Shown: in pieces, positions 30,918-39,482 of the stretch
Layout of the letters: each line of letters opens with the position of its first letter
Numbering within the stretch: position 1 is the stretch's first letter
Source: a virus
IMG/VR virus record: IMGVR_UViG_3300028228_000176
Coordinates: 1 to 64,000 of that record
Direction: 5' to 3' (one strand)
DNA length: 64,000 nt
The notes under the pieces: generated by a model
The model's input: only the letters and a program-made list of their open reading frames with translations
Database searches by the model: none
What the model was told of the DNA's origin: nothing
Program-made: the position numbers and the translations under genes

Positions 30918-31385
30918 TTATTTTATAACAAATTCGTGACCTATTAAATTAACTAATTCTTTGTGCGTGTATGTTGGTGTATTTATAACCCAATCCCCGT
31001 TATCAAATAGAAATTTTAGGGATAAACTTTCCAAACTATAAGAAGCACCTTTAAGAACTCCTCCGATATAAAAATAATTATTAAAATCAAACCCTCTTCT
31101 TTTTGCTTCCTTAACTAGGGCTTCTTTTACTTCCGATGTAGTTGCTAATTCCCAATCAAACCATGGTTTACTTATTCTTATTGTTTTGCAATCCCCATTG
31201 TAAAATCCTCGGCATAATCCGTAACCTGCACCCAAGCCATTTTTTAAAACATCTTTAATATACCACAGAGTATCTATTTCATTACATTTATACCAAGAAT
31301 TAACTATTATCTCAGCTTTTACATTTGCTAAACGTTTCTGCCATTTATCTATTTCACTTTCGCATTCTGATTTTAAATATTTCAT
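30918..31385 (-). CDS. Hypothetical early protein
   Basis: 155 residues, soluble, with a helical N-terminus and an alpha/beta remainder rich in aromatic residues (SKPWFDWEL, FNNYFYIGG). No recognised motif. It starts directly after the preceding gene and is followed at 2 bp by the membrane-peptide gene, so it belongs to the nrdJ operon. Confidence 0.6.
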   Translation of the reverse strand: MKYLKSECESEIDKWQKRLANVKAEIIVNSWYKCNEIDTLWYIKDVLKNGLGAGYGLCRGFYNGDCKTIRISKPWFDWELATTSEVKEALVKEAKRRGFDFNNYFYIGGVLKGASYSLESLSLKFLFDNGDWVINTPTYTHKELVNLIGHEFVIK

Positions 31386-31386
31386 T

Positions 31387-31635
31387 TTATTTAGTATTAT
31401 CGTTATCAGTCTCCCAAGACTTATCTTTACTTTCTTTTTGTTCTTCTTTTTCTAAGTTCGCTTTAAGCTTCTCTAGTGCTAAATCATATCCTGGCATTAG
31501 CTTAATTGTTTCAAAGGTTCCAATTGACAAGTCCTTCATATTGCCAATCTCATCCATCAATCCTTGTATAACATTAACTAATGCTTTAATCTTTTTCTCT
31601 ACGAGGTCTACCCTACTTGCTTTTTGTGATTTCAT
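31387..31635 (-). CDS. Coiled-coil early protein
   Basis: 82 residues, almost all helical and charged (KKIKALVNVIQGLMDEIGN, then KLKANLEKEEQKESKD), predicted to form a coiled coil. The stop lies 1 bp from the next start. No function can be assigned. Confidence 0.55.
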   Translation of the reverse strand: MKSQKASRVDLVEKKIKALVNVIQGLMDEIGNMKDLSIGTFETIKLMPGYDLALEKLKANLEKEEQKESKDKSWETDNDNTK

Positions 31636-31640
31636 ATTTT

Positions 31641-31791
31641 TTATTTATTAGTGTAAATTGATAATCCTATTTCTATAAATGGTATATATAGAACGTGCAT
31701 TAAGTGACTGTCTTGGTCGTAAGTTCTAAACCCTAGAAGTATTCCAGGATACAATCCCAACTCCAAAGTCCAAGTTTTTTATTTTTTTCAT
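31641..31791 (-). CDS. Small hydrophobic protein (one frameshift)
   Basis: About 50 residues when one missing A near 31773 is restored: it starts MKKIKKTWTLELGLYPG and continues LLGFRTYDQD to a stop at 31641. The sequence is coherent and hydrophobic and sits between two early genes. No function recognised. Confidence 0.4.
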
Positions 31792-31963
31792 AATCTTTGT
31801 TTATTAAATTAAATTCTTTTTGTTTTGTCAGTATATCTTTAAATAAGACTTGTCCAGTATTAGTGATACTCCATTTAACCCACTTGTCAAACTGCCTCTC
31901 ACCGTATCTCTTTCTTGCTACATCTTTCTGGAATCGAGTATCAACTCTATTGTCTGGTCGCAT
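31733..31963 (-). CDS. Small basic early protein (3' end uncertain)
   Basis: Starts MRPDNRVDTRFQKDVARKRY inside the end of the upstream endonuclease gene (46-bp overlap). The conserved-looking part, KWVKWSITNTGQVLFKDILT, may be a small DNA-binding fold. The last dozen residues overlap the hydrophobic protein frame and are doubtful, because an A-run near 31780 may be miscounted and the true stop may come earlier. Confidence 0.45.
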   Translation of the reverse strand: MRPDNRVDTRFQKDVARKRYGERQFDKWVKWSITNTGQVLFKDILTKQKEFNLINKDYEKNKKLGLWSWDCILEYF

Positions 31964-32409
31964 TGTTTTTGATTTTCTAAAATTAGCTGAACTGTCTCAT
32001 CACACTCGGCTCTATTTTGTGGTTTATATAATGTTATAGATGGTTCTGTCATTGATAACAACGCCTTAAACAACTTGTATCTCAAAGGAAAAGAATCGTT
32101 AGCTCTACCTTTTGTTTCAATAATGAAATCAGAACCTTCAAAGTCAGGCGTATATTTTATACCTAAAACTTTCTTGTTGCCTCTATCTTTGTAATCTCCT
32201 TTGCCGTTGGCTTGTCTTTCGTAGGACGCTTGATTGAACTCGAACGAAGGTAGTAACTGAAAAGTTCTAAACTCATATCCAAACTCTATGTCTGCTTTCT
32301 GAAGTGCAATATACATATATTTTTCCAAACCAGATGCAAAATTAACACCATCGTATGTAACTTTTTTAGATTGCACTGGGCCTTTTTTTCTCTTAAATGT
32401 TTTCTTCAT
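31918..32409 (-). CDS. PD-(D/E)XK endonuclease (DUF1064 / T7 endonuclease I-like)
   Basis: 163 residues. The N-terminal KKVTYDGVNFASGLEKYMY carries the conserved Glu, and YTPDFEGSDFIIETKG (about 98-113) supplies the D...ExK nuclease core. These are typical of the phage DUF1064 / Holliday-junction-resolvase-like family. Probably resolves branched DNA made during recombination and packaging, in line with the nearby recombination genes. Confidence 0.65.
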   Translation of the reverse strand: MKKTFKRKKGPVQSKKVTYDGVNFASGLEKYMYIALQKADIEFGYEFRTFQLLPSFEFNQASYERQANGKGDYKDRGNKKVLGIKYTPDFEGSDFIIETKGRANDSFPLRYKLFKALLSMTEPSITLYKPQNRAECDETVQLILENQKQCDQTIELILDSRKM

Positions 32410-32464
32410 TTTATTTATTAAGGGGTTCTATTATACTCACTTGTTTTTGTAATTAGATACATAA

Positions 32465-32647
32465 TTATTTATATTTTACAACTACGTTTTTTAATTTTAA
32501 ATCTTTTTCCAAAGTGTACAACAAGCTATCTAAGGTGTAGAATATGTCAACAAGCTCTCCATTAAGGAGGTATTCTATTGAATCTAATCTGCCATCCCAA
32601 GCGTAGTTGTGTGTTACTTCTACTATATTCTCTTCTATTGTTTCCAT
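32465..32647 (-). CDS. Very small early protein
   Basis: 60 residues (METIEENIVEVTHNYAWDGR ... LKNVVVKYK), acidic N-terminus, basic C-terminus. It lies 3 bp after the metallophosphoesterase gene. No family recognised. Confidence 0.5.
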   Translation of the reverse strand: METIEENIVEVTHNYAWDGRLDSIEYLLNGELVDIFYTLDSLLYTLEKDLKLKNVVVKYK

Positions 32648-32650
32648 AAT

Positions 32651-33837
32651 TTAAAAAAAATGAGTTAATCTCGCTACTTGACCTTCTGTTTTGCTATGTA
32701 TAAATCCCTCAACAGCCGCCTTGTTTACATAGCCGTTTCGGTGATGCCAAGAATCTGCTGGACTAGGGCTTCTTAGGCTCTCGACTGTCACAGAAATGTA
32801 ATCTTTTGCAGTCTTATGATGAACGTGGTGAGTATAGAAATACCTATGCTCCGATGTAGCCCAATACTCTTTTGCTTCAATAGACATTAGCTGCCCTAAA
32901 TCAACTTGCTTTGCTCCATCTCCATGAGTTGTTCCGATTATAGAGTTTCCGTACACAGAGTACTTACGGTGAGCAATGCTAGTGTTAAACGTAATGTTTT
33001 TAGACAATCTAAAATGGGTTTTAACAACGTCAGCTAACATAAAACCAGTCATGTAGTCGTGATTAGAAGGGTTAAAAACAAATTCAACATCCGCAATACT
33101 TATCAACATTTCCAATATATCTACATAAAGCTTTTTAGCAGTTAGAAAGTTTTCGTACCACATACCGTCAGTGTCTTGTGGAGTTCCAGAGGTTGTTTTT
33201 CTGGAAGGCACGTCTGTGTGAAGTATGTCGTTACCGCCAATGAATATAATTTTATCAATATTAAACCCACTTGCTTTGTTAAGTATTCCTTGAACACCTT
33301 CTTTAACACGCATAACTGCTATTTGGGAATCGTAATCAACCCCAGTTTCAAATGATGTACAAAGTTTACCAATATGGATATCTGCTGGGTCTAAAACCAA
33401 GCAATACCCATCTGACAATGTACTTCTTGTTAGCTTTGGATAGCTTGGAGAATACGCTTTCAAGTCTTGAACTATATTGTCTTTAAACTTCTCGTACATA
33501 TCGAAGTCGTTGACTTTTTTCTTAGCGTATTGAACCCACTGCTGACCAGTTGTTTTAGAAGTTGAAACTTTAATTATCTCAAAATCTTCAGGGACTTCTA
33601 TTGGTTCAGATTGTAACTTCTCAATAGTAGAAATAACGTCACCTGCTTTGTCGTACTTTTTTGTATCTCAACAAACTTTCTTTCTTTTGATTCGCTCCGA
33701 CTTACTTGTATGTTATCCCAATCTTTGTGAGTAACTGAGTACCTAGCTTTTCTTCTAAATTTCTCGGGAGCCTTTAAATCAAAACCCAATATTAAAGCTT
33801 CGTCCTCAGACAAATATCTTGTTTTAGTATTTTTCAT
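32651..33837 (-). CDS. Calcineurin-like metallophosphoesterase (one frameshift)
   Basis: About 396 residues. The start MKNTKTRYLSEDEALILGF opens a basic N-terminal part, and one missing A near 33660 must be restored to continue as KKYDKAGDVISTIEKLQ. The catalytic domain has DPADIHIGK, GGNDILHTD, NPSNHD, THGDG and HHVHH, the metal-ligand signature of calcineurin-like phosphoesterases. Phage members near primase and nuclease genes are thought to process DNA ends or nucleotides. Substrate not known. Confidence 0.65.
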
Positions 33838-33838
33838 T

Positions 33839-34198
33839 TTATTTATTATTAGTTTCTAAATGAACTTGAAGCGCAGCTAATGCCCTCCAAGCTACTTTTG
33901 CTAAATGCAATTCATCGTCTTCGTCATAATAGGATACCGAGTGGTCTATAAGATGCCTTGATAGAGCGTCCAGGTGGTCGTTTGATTTGTCTCTATCCCA
34001 ATGCATCTCTTTGTCTGGGTGATGCTGCTGAGTCGCTTTATACGACACCTTAGATACTTCCTTTATTGCGTCAGGGAAGAAAGATAATACTCCTTTAAAT
34101 ACTGGTGTTTGTTTTCTTGTCGATAAGAAAGATTCTATAGGTGTAAAAGGGTATTCTCTTAAATAATCATCGTACTCTTCTTTTCTTGTTCTGCACAT
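33839..34198 (-). CDS. DUF5664-like protein (dATP/dGTP diphosphohydrolase N-domain family)
   Basis: 119 residues. The pattern MHWDRDKSNDHLDALSRHLI followed by LHLAKVAWRALAALQ resembles the HxxR..HxxDH..HLA layout of the DUF5664 family, some members of which (MazZ) remove dATP and dGTP in phages using 2-aminoadenine. No purZ or datZ companion is seen, so a general nucleotide or unknown role is as likely. Identification is from memory of the pattern. Confidence 0.45.
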   Translation of the reverse strand: MCRTRKEEYDDYLREYPFTPIESFLSTRKQTPVFKGVLSFFPDAIKEVSKVSYKATQQHHPDKEMHWDRDKSNDHLDALSRHLIDHSVSYYDEDDELHLAKVAWRALAALQVHLETNNK

Positions 34199-34226
34199 TT
34201 TATTTAGTTTTTGTAAATATAAGTAT

Positions 34227-34472
34227 TTAAACGGATGTGTTTTTTCTAACTAAATTTATCATCTGTTCAGCATCAGATTTTTCTTTTATAGCCATGCTTC
34301 CAAAATCAAAAATCTCAATACACCAATCATCGGCATCGTTATTTTCGCCACTAATAAAACAAATATCTCCAATATCTAATGTGTAGTAATACCAATCTTT
34401 ATCGCATCCTGAGCTTTCTGCTGTTTCTTGTTGTTTCTTGAATTTTAAATCTACTAAGTCTTGTTCTTTCAT
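34227..34472 (-). CDS. Small acidic early protein
   Basis: The ATG at 34472 (MKEQDLVDLKFKKQQETAES) is preferred to the longer frame from 34571, which overlaps the upstream gene. 81 residues, acidic, with aromatic-rich DWYYYTLDIGDICFISGE. No family recognised. Confidence 0.5.
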   Translation of the reverse strand: MKEQDLVDLKFKKQQETAESSGCDKDWYYYTLDIGDICFISGENNDADDWCIEIFDFGSMAIKEKSDAEQMINLVRKNTSV

Positions 34473-34476
34473 AATT

Positions 34477-34725
34477 TTATTTTTTATCGTAATAATATCG
34501 GTAATACTCGTGTAACTTTTGCCAAACAATATTCTTTGGATATATGTGAGGCGACCTATGTACGTTACCATTTATGTCAATTTCTAACCACCACTGTCCA
34601 ACTGACTTAGCTACTGGATAAACAGTTATGCTGTTCTTCAAGCACCAAGCGGAAGCTAAGTAATCTTTAGGGGTAACGTAATACACTCCCATATCCCAAG
34701 GGTCTTTGCTTTTAATGTTAGGCAA
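34477..34725 (-). CDS. Small early protein (start uncertain)
   Basis: About 82 residues: KDPWDMGVYYVTPKDYLASA then QWWLEIDINGNVHRSPHIYP. No good ATG is in frame at the start. Either TTG at 34725 is used, or the ATG at 34740 with one base miscounted (giving MIDASLPNIKSKDPWD). Aromatic-rich and soluble, unknown function. Confidence 0.45.
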   Translation of the reverse strand: MPNIKSKDPWDMGVYYVTPKDYLASAWCLKNSITVYPVAKSVGQWWLEIDINGNVHRSPHIYPKNIVWQKLHEYYRYYYDKK

Positions 34726-34726
34726 A

Positions 34727-34878
34727 CTAAGCGTCTATCATTTTAATTAAAATTTCATTAACGGAAGCTCTGTACTCTTTCAGAACTTCGTTTCGACCCC
34801 ACCCAGTTTTTTGTTGAAGTTTTTTCTCAAACAATTTATCTATTTTTTAAGCATTTTAACTTTTTTACTATTTCCCAT
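34727..34878 (-). CDS. Very small helical protein (one frameshift)
   Basis: About 50 residues: MGNSKKVKMLKKIDKLFEKK then KTGWGRNEVLKEYRASVNEI, requiring one extra A in the run near 34845. Basic, helical and leftward. Its end overlaps the possible start of the next gene. Unknown function. Confidence 0.35.
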
Positions 34879-34940
34879 AATATTTATTATTTATTAATTA
34901 TTTAAAGTGGTGTAATTCGACCACTTTGGATTTGTATTTA

Positions 34941-36657
34941 TTATTCCCAAGGCATTTTTTCATCCTTCATTGTGTCTGCAACGTGAGGTATATAACAACC
35001 AGAGTTTGGCTCCCAAGTAAAGTGAGATTCAGCCCCATTGTCTCCAAGGTTTTGGAACTTAACCTTCAGTACTTTAACCTTTACAGTTCTTTCCTCGTAG
35101 TTTCTATGAACCAGCAAGCCATGATAACTTGCATCGTACCATTCTCCACCACCTTTAATGTTATACATTGTAGGTTCCTCTGTCTTTCCGCTATTGTCTT
35201 TATACATCTTAGTTGGATGCGCCACAATAAAAACAAGGACATCGTACTTCTTAGCAAACACCTCTATCTTCATAAGGTACTCCATTGTATACCTATTTAC
35301 ATCGTCACTATTGCAGTCTACATCTCTAACTTTATTAAATGGGTCAATTACTAAACACTTAATACCTTTTCGTTTCACTAATTCTGCACCTTTACGAAGA
35401 ACCGATTCAAGTGTGTAGCGCTCCATATCTATGTGGTAGTAATTGCTATTGCAATGTTCCGCTATGGTGTTCCACTTTTCTCCGCCAATATCCTCCTTGG
35501 ATGGCATACCCTCCCAAGTCTTACGCATTAGCTTATGTGCATGCAGATAAGTTGGTGCATTCTCAGGCGAAGAAAATGCTGTTTTCCAACCATAGTTTTT
35601 ATTGTATCCAACAACCATTTGGTCAACAAAATCCGACTTGCCACTTGAAGGGATGCCAGTAACAGTAATAAACTGACCAGTATAAGTTGAGAATATGTTG
35701 TCAAAGTTATCAAGACCAATCTGAAATCCCTTTTTAAAACCATTGCGAACGAAATCTGTAATGTCGTCTTCAATATCTCTAAATGTAACAACATTTTCGA
35801 GTGGTACGGGTTTTGCGTTTTTAATTCTTGATGCAAGTTTTTCTTTGCCATGCTTTATTAGATATTCATTAGCATCTTTGCAGTCCTCGAATGTAGCTAA
35901 AAAGCAAACCTCTGAACCAAGCCTTCTAATCAACTCCGCTTGCAACGCTTGCCCTGCATCGTCAGAGTCAACTGCTAAAATTATTTTTTCTTTGTCCTCG
36001 AAATAGTCAATGCAATTATCTAAGTAATCCAGATTGTTGCTATTAAGAGTTGCTCCATTAGGTACAGAAACAACGTTCTTAACACCTGCTTCGTGAAATG
36101 CTAAGACATCCATCTCTCCTTCAACAATAATGCAGTGGTCGTATCCTACTGTGCTATTTATGTTGTAAAACACTTTTTCAGCACCCTTGAATAACTTAAA
36201 ATTCTTTCGTCCATCACGATACTTTACATTGACAAGAGTGTCACCCATAAAGTAATTAAATTGTATTGTATTTTCTTCTTTGCGTGTTTGAGGCATCCAC
36301 TCAACGCCCTCAGATATTCTCATATCCGTCAAGGTATCTTTAGATATACCCCTGGTCATAAACCAATCCTCTACTTTAGTATTGTTTACCACTACAACTT
36401 CTTGCAATTCAGGTCTAACGTAAACCTTCTCCGAATTACCTTTTCTTTTGTATGTATGCAACTGAAAACTATTGCTACAGTTGTGACAAGTGCCTATCCC
36501 TCGCTCCCAATCATAAGAAGCGCAGTTGGTTTTTTATTCTCTTGTTTCCTATCGGAAGAACACAAGGGACAAGTCCCCTGCGTTTTACCTTCTGATAGGC
36601 CATATTGATTAAACTCATCTATTAAGAATCCGTTTATTTCTGATTTCTCTACGTTCA
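34941..36657 (-). CDS. Bifunctional primase-helicase, T7 gp4 / Twinkle type (one frameshift)
   Basis: About 571 residues when one missing A near 36532 is restored. The N-terminal zinc ribbon (CPLC ... CHNC) lies before the break and the rest after it. The TOPRIM domain has CIIVEGEMDVLAFHEAG and ILAVDSDDAGQ. The RecA-type helicase has Walker A GIPSSGKSD, Walker B CLVIDPFNK and the sensor VFIVAHPTKM. It would unwind DNA at the fork and make primers. No DNA polymerase is encoded nearby, so it probably works with the host replisome. Confidence 0.8.
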
Positions 36658-36680
36658 TAGGTTATGTGTTTGCGTGTTAC

Positions 36681-36991
36681 TTAAAAAGGGAGGTCATCGG
36701 CAGGCTGTTTCTGCTTATTTGGGGCTTGCTGTTGCTGACCATCTTTTGGTGCTGCTGCTACATTGTCCCCATTAGTCCATACAACCTTTATATTACCTAA
36801 GTAAACCTTCGTTGCTTTGCTATCTCTCTCTTCTTTTGATTGAGTTAACGTCACTGGGCCTTGATTCCCGAACTGGTCTGTCTCGTCGTTAATCACGATT
36901 GTAATAGGTAGGTACTTACCTTTTTACCTTGAATAATTTTTGTCTTATCAATACTGTCAAGATTGATACTTGTGTTAATAATTGATGCCAT
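36681..36991 (-). CDS. Single-stranded DNA-binding protein candidate (one frameshift)
   Basis: About 104 residues: MASIINTSINLDSIDKTKII, then (after one base restored near 36915) YLPITIVINDETDQFGNQGP, a beta-barrel-like core, a Gln/Pro-rich linker, and the acidic-hydrophobic tail ADDLPF. That tail is the classic SSB partner-binding tip. Position between helicase-primase and exonuclease genes supports the call. The body is short and diverged. Confidence 0.6.
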
Positions 36992-37010
36992 AATTAATTG
37001 TTTTTGTGTA

Positions 37011-37742
37011 CTATAATGTACGGTTTATAAAAAATTGTTTAGAATTAAAACCTTCTGTCTTGTAAAACATATCGTATATCTCTGTTGCCTTCTTGACTTT
37101 ATCTGCGCCTCTATCGTAGAACTCCTCTGAGCAGTCGAATAAGCCTATCTGCTGCGTTCCTTTATCTATAACTACGAATAGCATATCGTATCCAAACATC
37201 TTGCGGTATATGTAAGCTTGACTGTCGTAATTATATTTCTTAGCAGAAAAGTTAAAACCGTTTATATCGGATGTTGTTTTCAAGTCAACTATAAGTTTCT
37301 TGTCGTGATTGATAATATCCGCTTTACCCTTCCACATATTACCCTCAAGTCCAACTATATTTGGAACCTCGTATTCTACGTTACCTCCATTAATCAAGTC
37401 GCTGCAAGTGTCGTTTTCCAATAGAGTCTTTACGAGGTCATCAACTTTATCTGCTTCGTGTTTAAGCAAGCACATTTCTTCTCCCGACTCTTCTCGGTAA
37501 ATTTTAGTGTTACGAGTTGAGGCATCCACCACCTTGAAGTTTTTTAACTTTTCTGGCTCCAGTATTGCTGTATGAAAGTAACCACCTACAATCATTGCTG
37601 AGGTTGGCTCTGTCTTTTCTTTTAGCATCAAAGGATTGCTGAATAGCGTACCTATATTTGAATTGCTTAGGTATTGTTGACCAAACTCTCCATAGTAGTC
37701 TTCATCAATTTTTAATCTCTCTAGTATTTCTTTCTTGTCCAT
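37011..37742 (-). CDS. PD-(D/E)XK exonuclease, RecE / DUF3799-like
   Basis: 243 residues. YFHTAILEPEKL (about 55-66) and the catalytic stretch GKADII ... KLIVDLKTTSD followed by YDSQAYIYRKMFG match phage RecE-like and DUF3799 exonucleases. It would resect double-stranded ends to make substrate for the Erf annealing protein encoded just upstream (3-bp gap). Confidence 0.75.
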   Translation of the reverse strand: MDKKEILERLKIDEDYYGEFGQQYLSNSNIGTLFSNPLMLKEKTEPTSAMIVGGYFHTAILEPEKLKNFKVVDASTRNTKIYREESGEEMCLLKHEADKVDDLVKTLLENDTCSDLINGGNVEYEVPNIVGLEGNMWKGKADIINHDKKLIVDLKTTSDINGFNFSAKKYNYDSQAYIYRKMFGYDMLFVVIDKGTQQIGLFDCSEEFYDRGADKVKKATEIYDMFYKTEGFNSKQFFINRTL

Positions 37743-37745
37743 ATC

Positions 37746-38285
37746 TTAAAGTGTTGTTAATTTAGTTTCTACGTCTTTCGTTAAGGTATACTTTCCTTTG
37801 ATGTCATCAATACTACCACCTTTTTTAATATACTCTTTAGCTTTGTTGAAGCTATCGCTATCTGACACTAAGGCTTTCTTAGGGGTTGATTTGTCGTGGG
37901 TGTTACTTGCGTCGCTGTCTGCTGTGTCGTCTATTAAAAATAGATTCCCAAGAGCATACTTCTTACCGTAACTTGAAGAGGAACCAAACTTCTGTGGCAT
38001 CTGCATACCCTTTTGCTCAAGGTCAACGCCAACTATACTATTTGCGTGTATAGCATTCTCTCCATCTGAGATAGTGGCAGTCATTTCCATAATAGGGAAT
38101 GGCTCTGTACTTAATAGCTTCTCTTTCACTGTAACTGTTACTCCTAATTCAATGAGGAAAGGCTTGGTAGCTTCTAGGATATCTTCTGCACTACGGAAGT
38201 AGTACTTACCGAAGGCGTTGAACCTACTCTTTTTTGATTTGAATTGTGTCTGGATTATTGCCAGCTTGTCGTTAATTGTTTTCAT
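37746..38285 (-). CDS. erf: Erf-family single-strand annealing protein
   Basis: 179 residues. The block KFGSSSSYGKKYALGNLFLI (about 99-118) and the basic N-terminal NAFGKYYFRSAEDIL are typical of the ERF superfamily. With the adjacent exonuclease and SSB it forms a phage recombination module for concatemer formation and repair. It is the first gene of this transcription unit: a promoter-like -7 box lies 20 bp upstream inside a perfect palindrome. Confidence 0.75.
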   Translation of the reverse strand: MKTINDKLAIIQTQFKSKKSRFNAFGKYYFRSAEDILEATKPFLIELGVTVTVKEKLLSTEPFPIMEMTATISDGENAIHANSIVGVDLEQKGMQMPQKFGSSSSYGKKYALGNLFLIDDTADSDASNTHDKSTPKKALVSDSDSFNKAKEYIKKGGSIDDIKGKYTLTKDVETKLTTL

Positions 38286-38298
38286 AGTGTTTATTTAT

Positions 38299-38329
38299 TT
38301 GTCACAAATATAGGTTTAATTTGTGACAA
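38299..38329 (-). promoter_or_regulatory. Promoter with palindromic operator before erf
   Basis: The minus-strand sequence TATATTTG at 38305-38312 matches the Bacteroidota -7 box TAnnTTTG, 20 bp before the ATG. It is embedded in a perfect inverted repeat with 11-bp arms (TTGTCACAAAT / ATTTGTGACAA) and a 9-bp spacer. A protein bound to this palindrome would cover the -7 box, so this is a likely repressor operator. Confidence 0.7.
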
Positions 38330-38354
38330 TTGTTGTTTAAAATAATAAATTAAT

Positions 38355-38389
38355 GGTTCAATTTTTTGAATGTTTCTTATAACATTGTT
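38355..38389 (-). repeat. 35-bp dispersed repeat, copy 1
   Basis: Minus strand begins AACAATGTTATAAGAAACAT and ends with a small palindrome (TTCAAAAAATTGAA) plus CC. Nearly identical copies are at 42620-42654 and 48514-48548. The first ten bases overlap the right end of an attC-like site, so the repeat marks the downstream border of a cassette block. Confidence 0.85.
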
Positions 38390-38426
38390 AGGTTTAATAT
38401 TTTAAAAAAGCCCACCACTGTTATGT
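38377..38426 (-). repeat. attC-like hairpin after the PP-loop gene
   Basis: On the gene strand it runs from ACATAAC to GTTATAA. ATAACAGTGGTGGGCTTT pairs with AAACCTAACAATGTTAT with few mismatches around an A/T-rich loop. It has the RYYYAAC/GTTRRRY layout and lies directly 3' of a single gene, as in an integron cassette. Confidence 0.55.
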
Positions 38427-38432
38427 GCTTAC

Positions 38433-39402
38433 TCATTCTCCACAATCTGAAAAAACTTCACAACTCTCTGTTTCGTCAAAAAGAGATTCTTGAAAATTAG
38501 TATCAATACTATCGTCTTTAACTATTTTATCAAACCCTTTACTCATTTCAATCATTTCTTTTACACTTACAAAGTTCCTAAAAAACACATTTTTATATTC
38601 TTCTGTTGGTACTTTTTCCATTTCATATCCTGTAATAGTTTCTCCAAATTCATCTTTATATTCGTAATAAACTTTTTCAGGAACTCTACCATTAGGATTT
38701 CCGTATTTATTTTCAAGGTAATCTAAAAATTCAAAATAATTAATATCATCTTTTACCATTTGCATCAACTTATTGTTACTCTTCTTATAACAAGCACCAC
38801 AATTACCCTGATACCCTTTTAAAATCAATCTAAATTTTTGTTGATCCCAACCTAAAAATTTATATGCTTTTTTTGTCATTGGTTGCATATTTTTTTGAAT
38901 TAAAGGGTAAACTAATCTTAATTCGTCTTTTTTTAGCGTTCATCCTATCTATTTCGTCAATTCTAATACCTAATGCTAAATAATATTTTTCCTTACCCCA
39001 AATACTTTTTGCATAGTTTTTAATAGGATTCATTTTTAATTCCCTTGTACAATGTAAACGAGAATGATTTGGTATTCCATACTTCTTTACAACTTCTTCA
39101 AAAGGTGTATCTGTTGTATTTTTCCAATCTGTATTTCTTGTAGCAGAATTATAATCAACTATTTTAAAACCTGTACTTTTTCTTTGATTATGGTAAACTT
39201 TGGCTTCAATCCATTTAATGTCCAACCCAAATTCTTTTTCGCATTTATGTACAAACTCTAAAGTTTCGTTACTTTCAACACCTGTGTTAGCAAAAACAAA
39301 AAGCATCTCATATTCGTTTTGCATTTTTTTATTTAACCAATTCCCCATAAAAGCAGAAGTTTCTCCTCCGCTAAATGTAACTAATAATTTTTTCTTACTC
39401 AT
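38433..39402 (-). CDS. PP-loop ATP-pyrophosphatase, PAPS reductase-like (one frameshift)
   Basis: About 322 residues when one extra A near 38943 is removed. The N-terminal TFSGGETSAF is the PP-loop, with FVFANTGVESNET and HCTREL as in PAPS-reductase / DndC-like proteins. After the break come YPLIQKNMQPMTKKAYKFLG and a Cys pair in GNCGACYKKSNN that may bind a cluster or zinc. Phage members may act in sulfur transfer or base modification. The exact reaction is not known. A single-gene cassette with attC-like DNA on both sides. Confidence 0.6.
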
Positions 39403-39421
39403 ATCTTATATCTTTGTTCGT

Positions 39422-39457
39422 GCCTCACAACGCTGTTTATAGCCAAACCATTAGCTA
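39422..39457 (-). repeat. Short attC-like hairpin
   Basis: Gene strand TAGCTAATGGTTTGGCTATA then AACAGCGTTGTGAGGC. The word GGTTTGGCTAT recurs in the site at 47508-47574, and the right end resembles GTTRRRY. The middle is almost absent. It separates the sigma-factor gene from the PP-loop gene. Confidence 0.45.
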
Positions 39458-39482
39458 CAATGGGGCGAACCCGCATTTTTAT

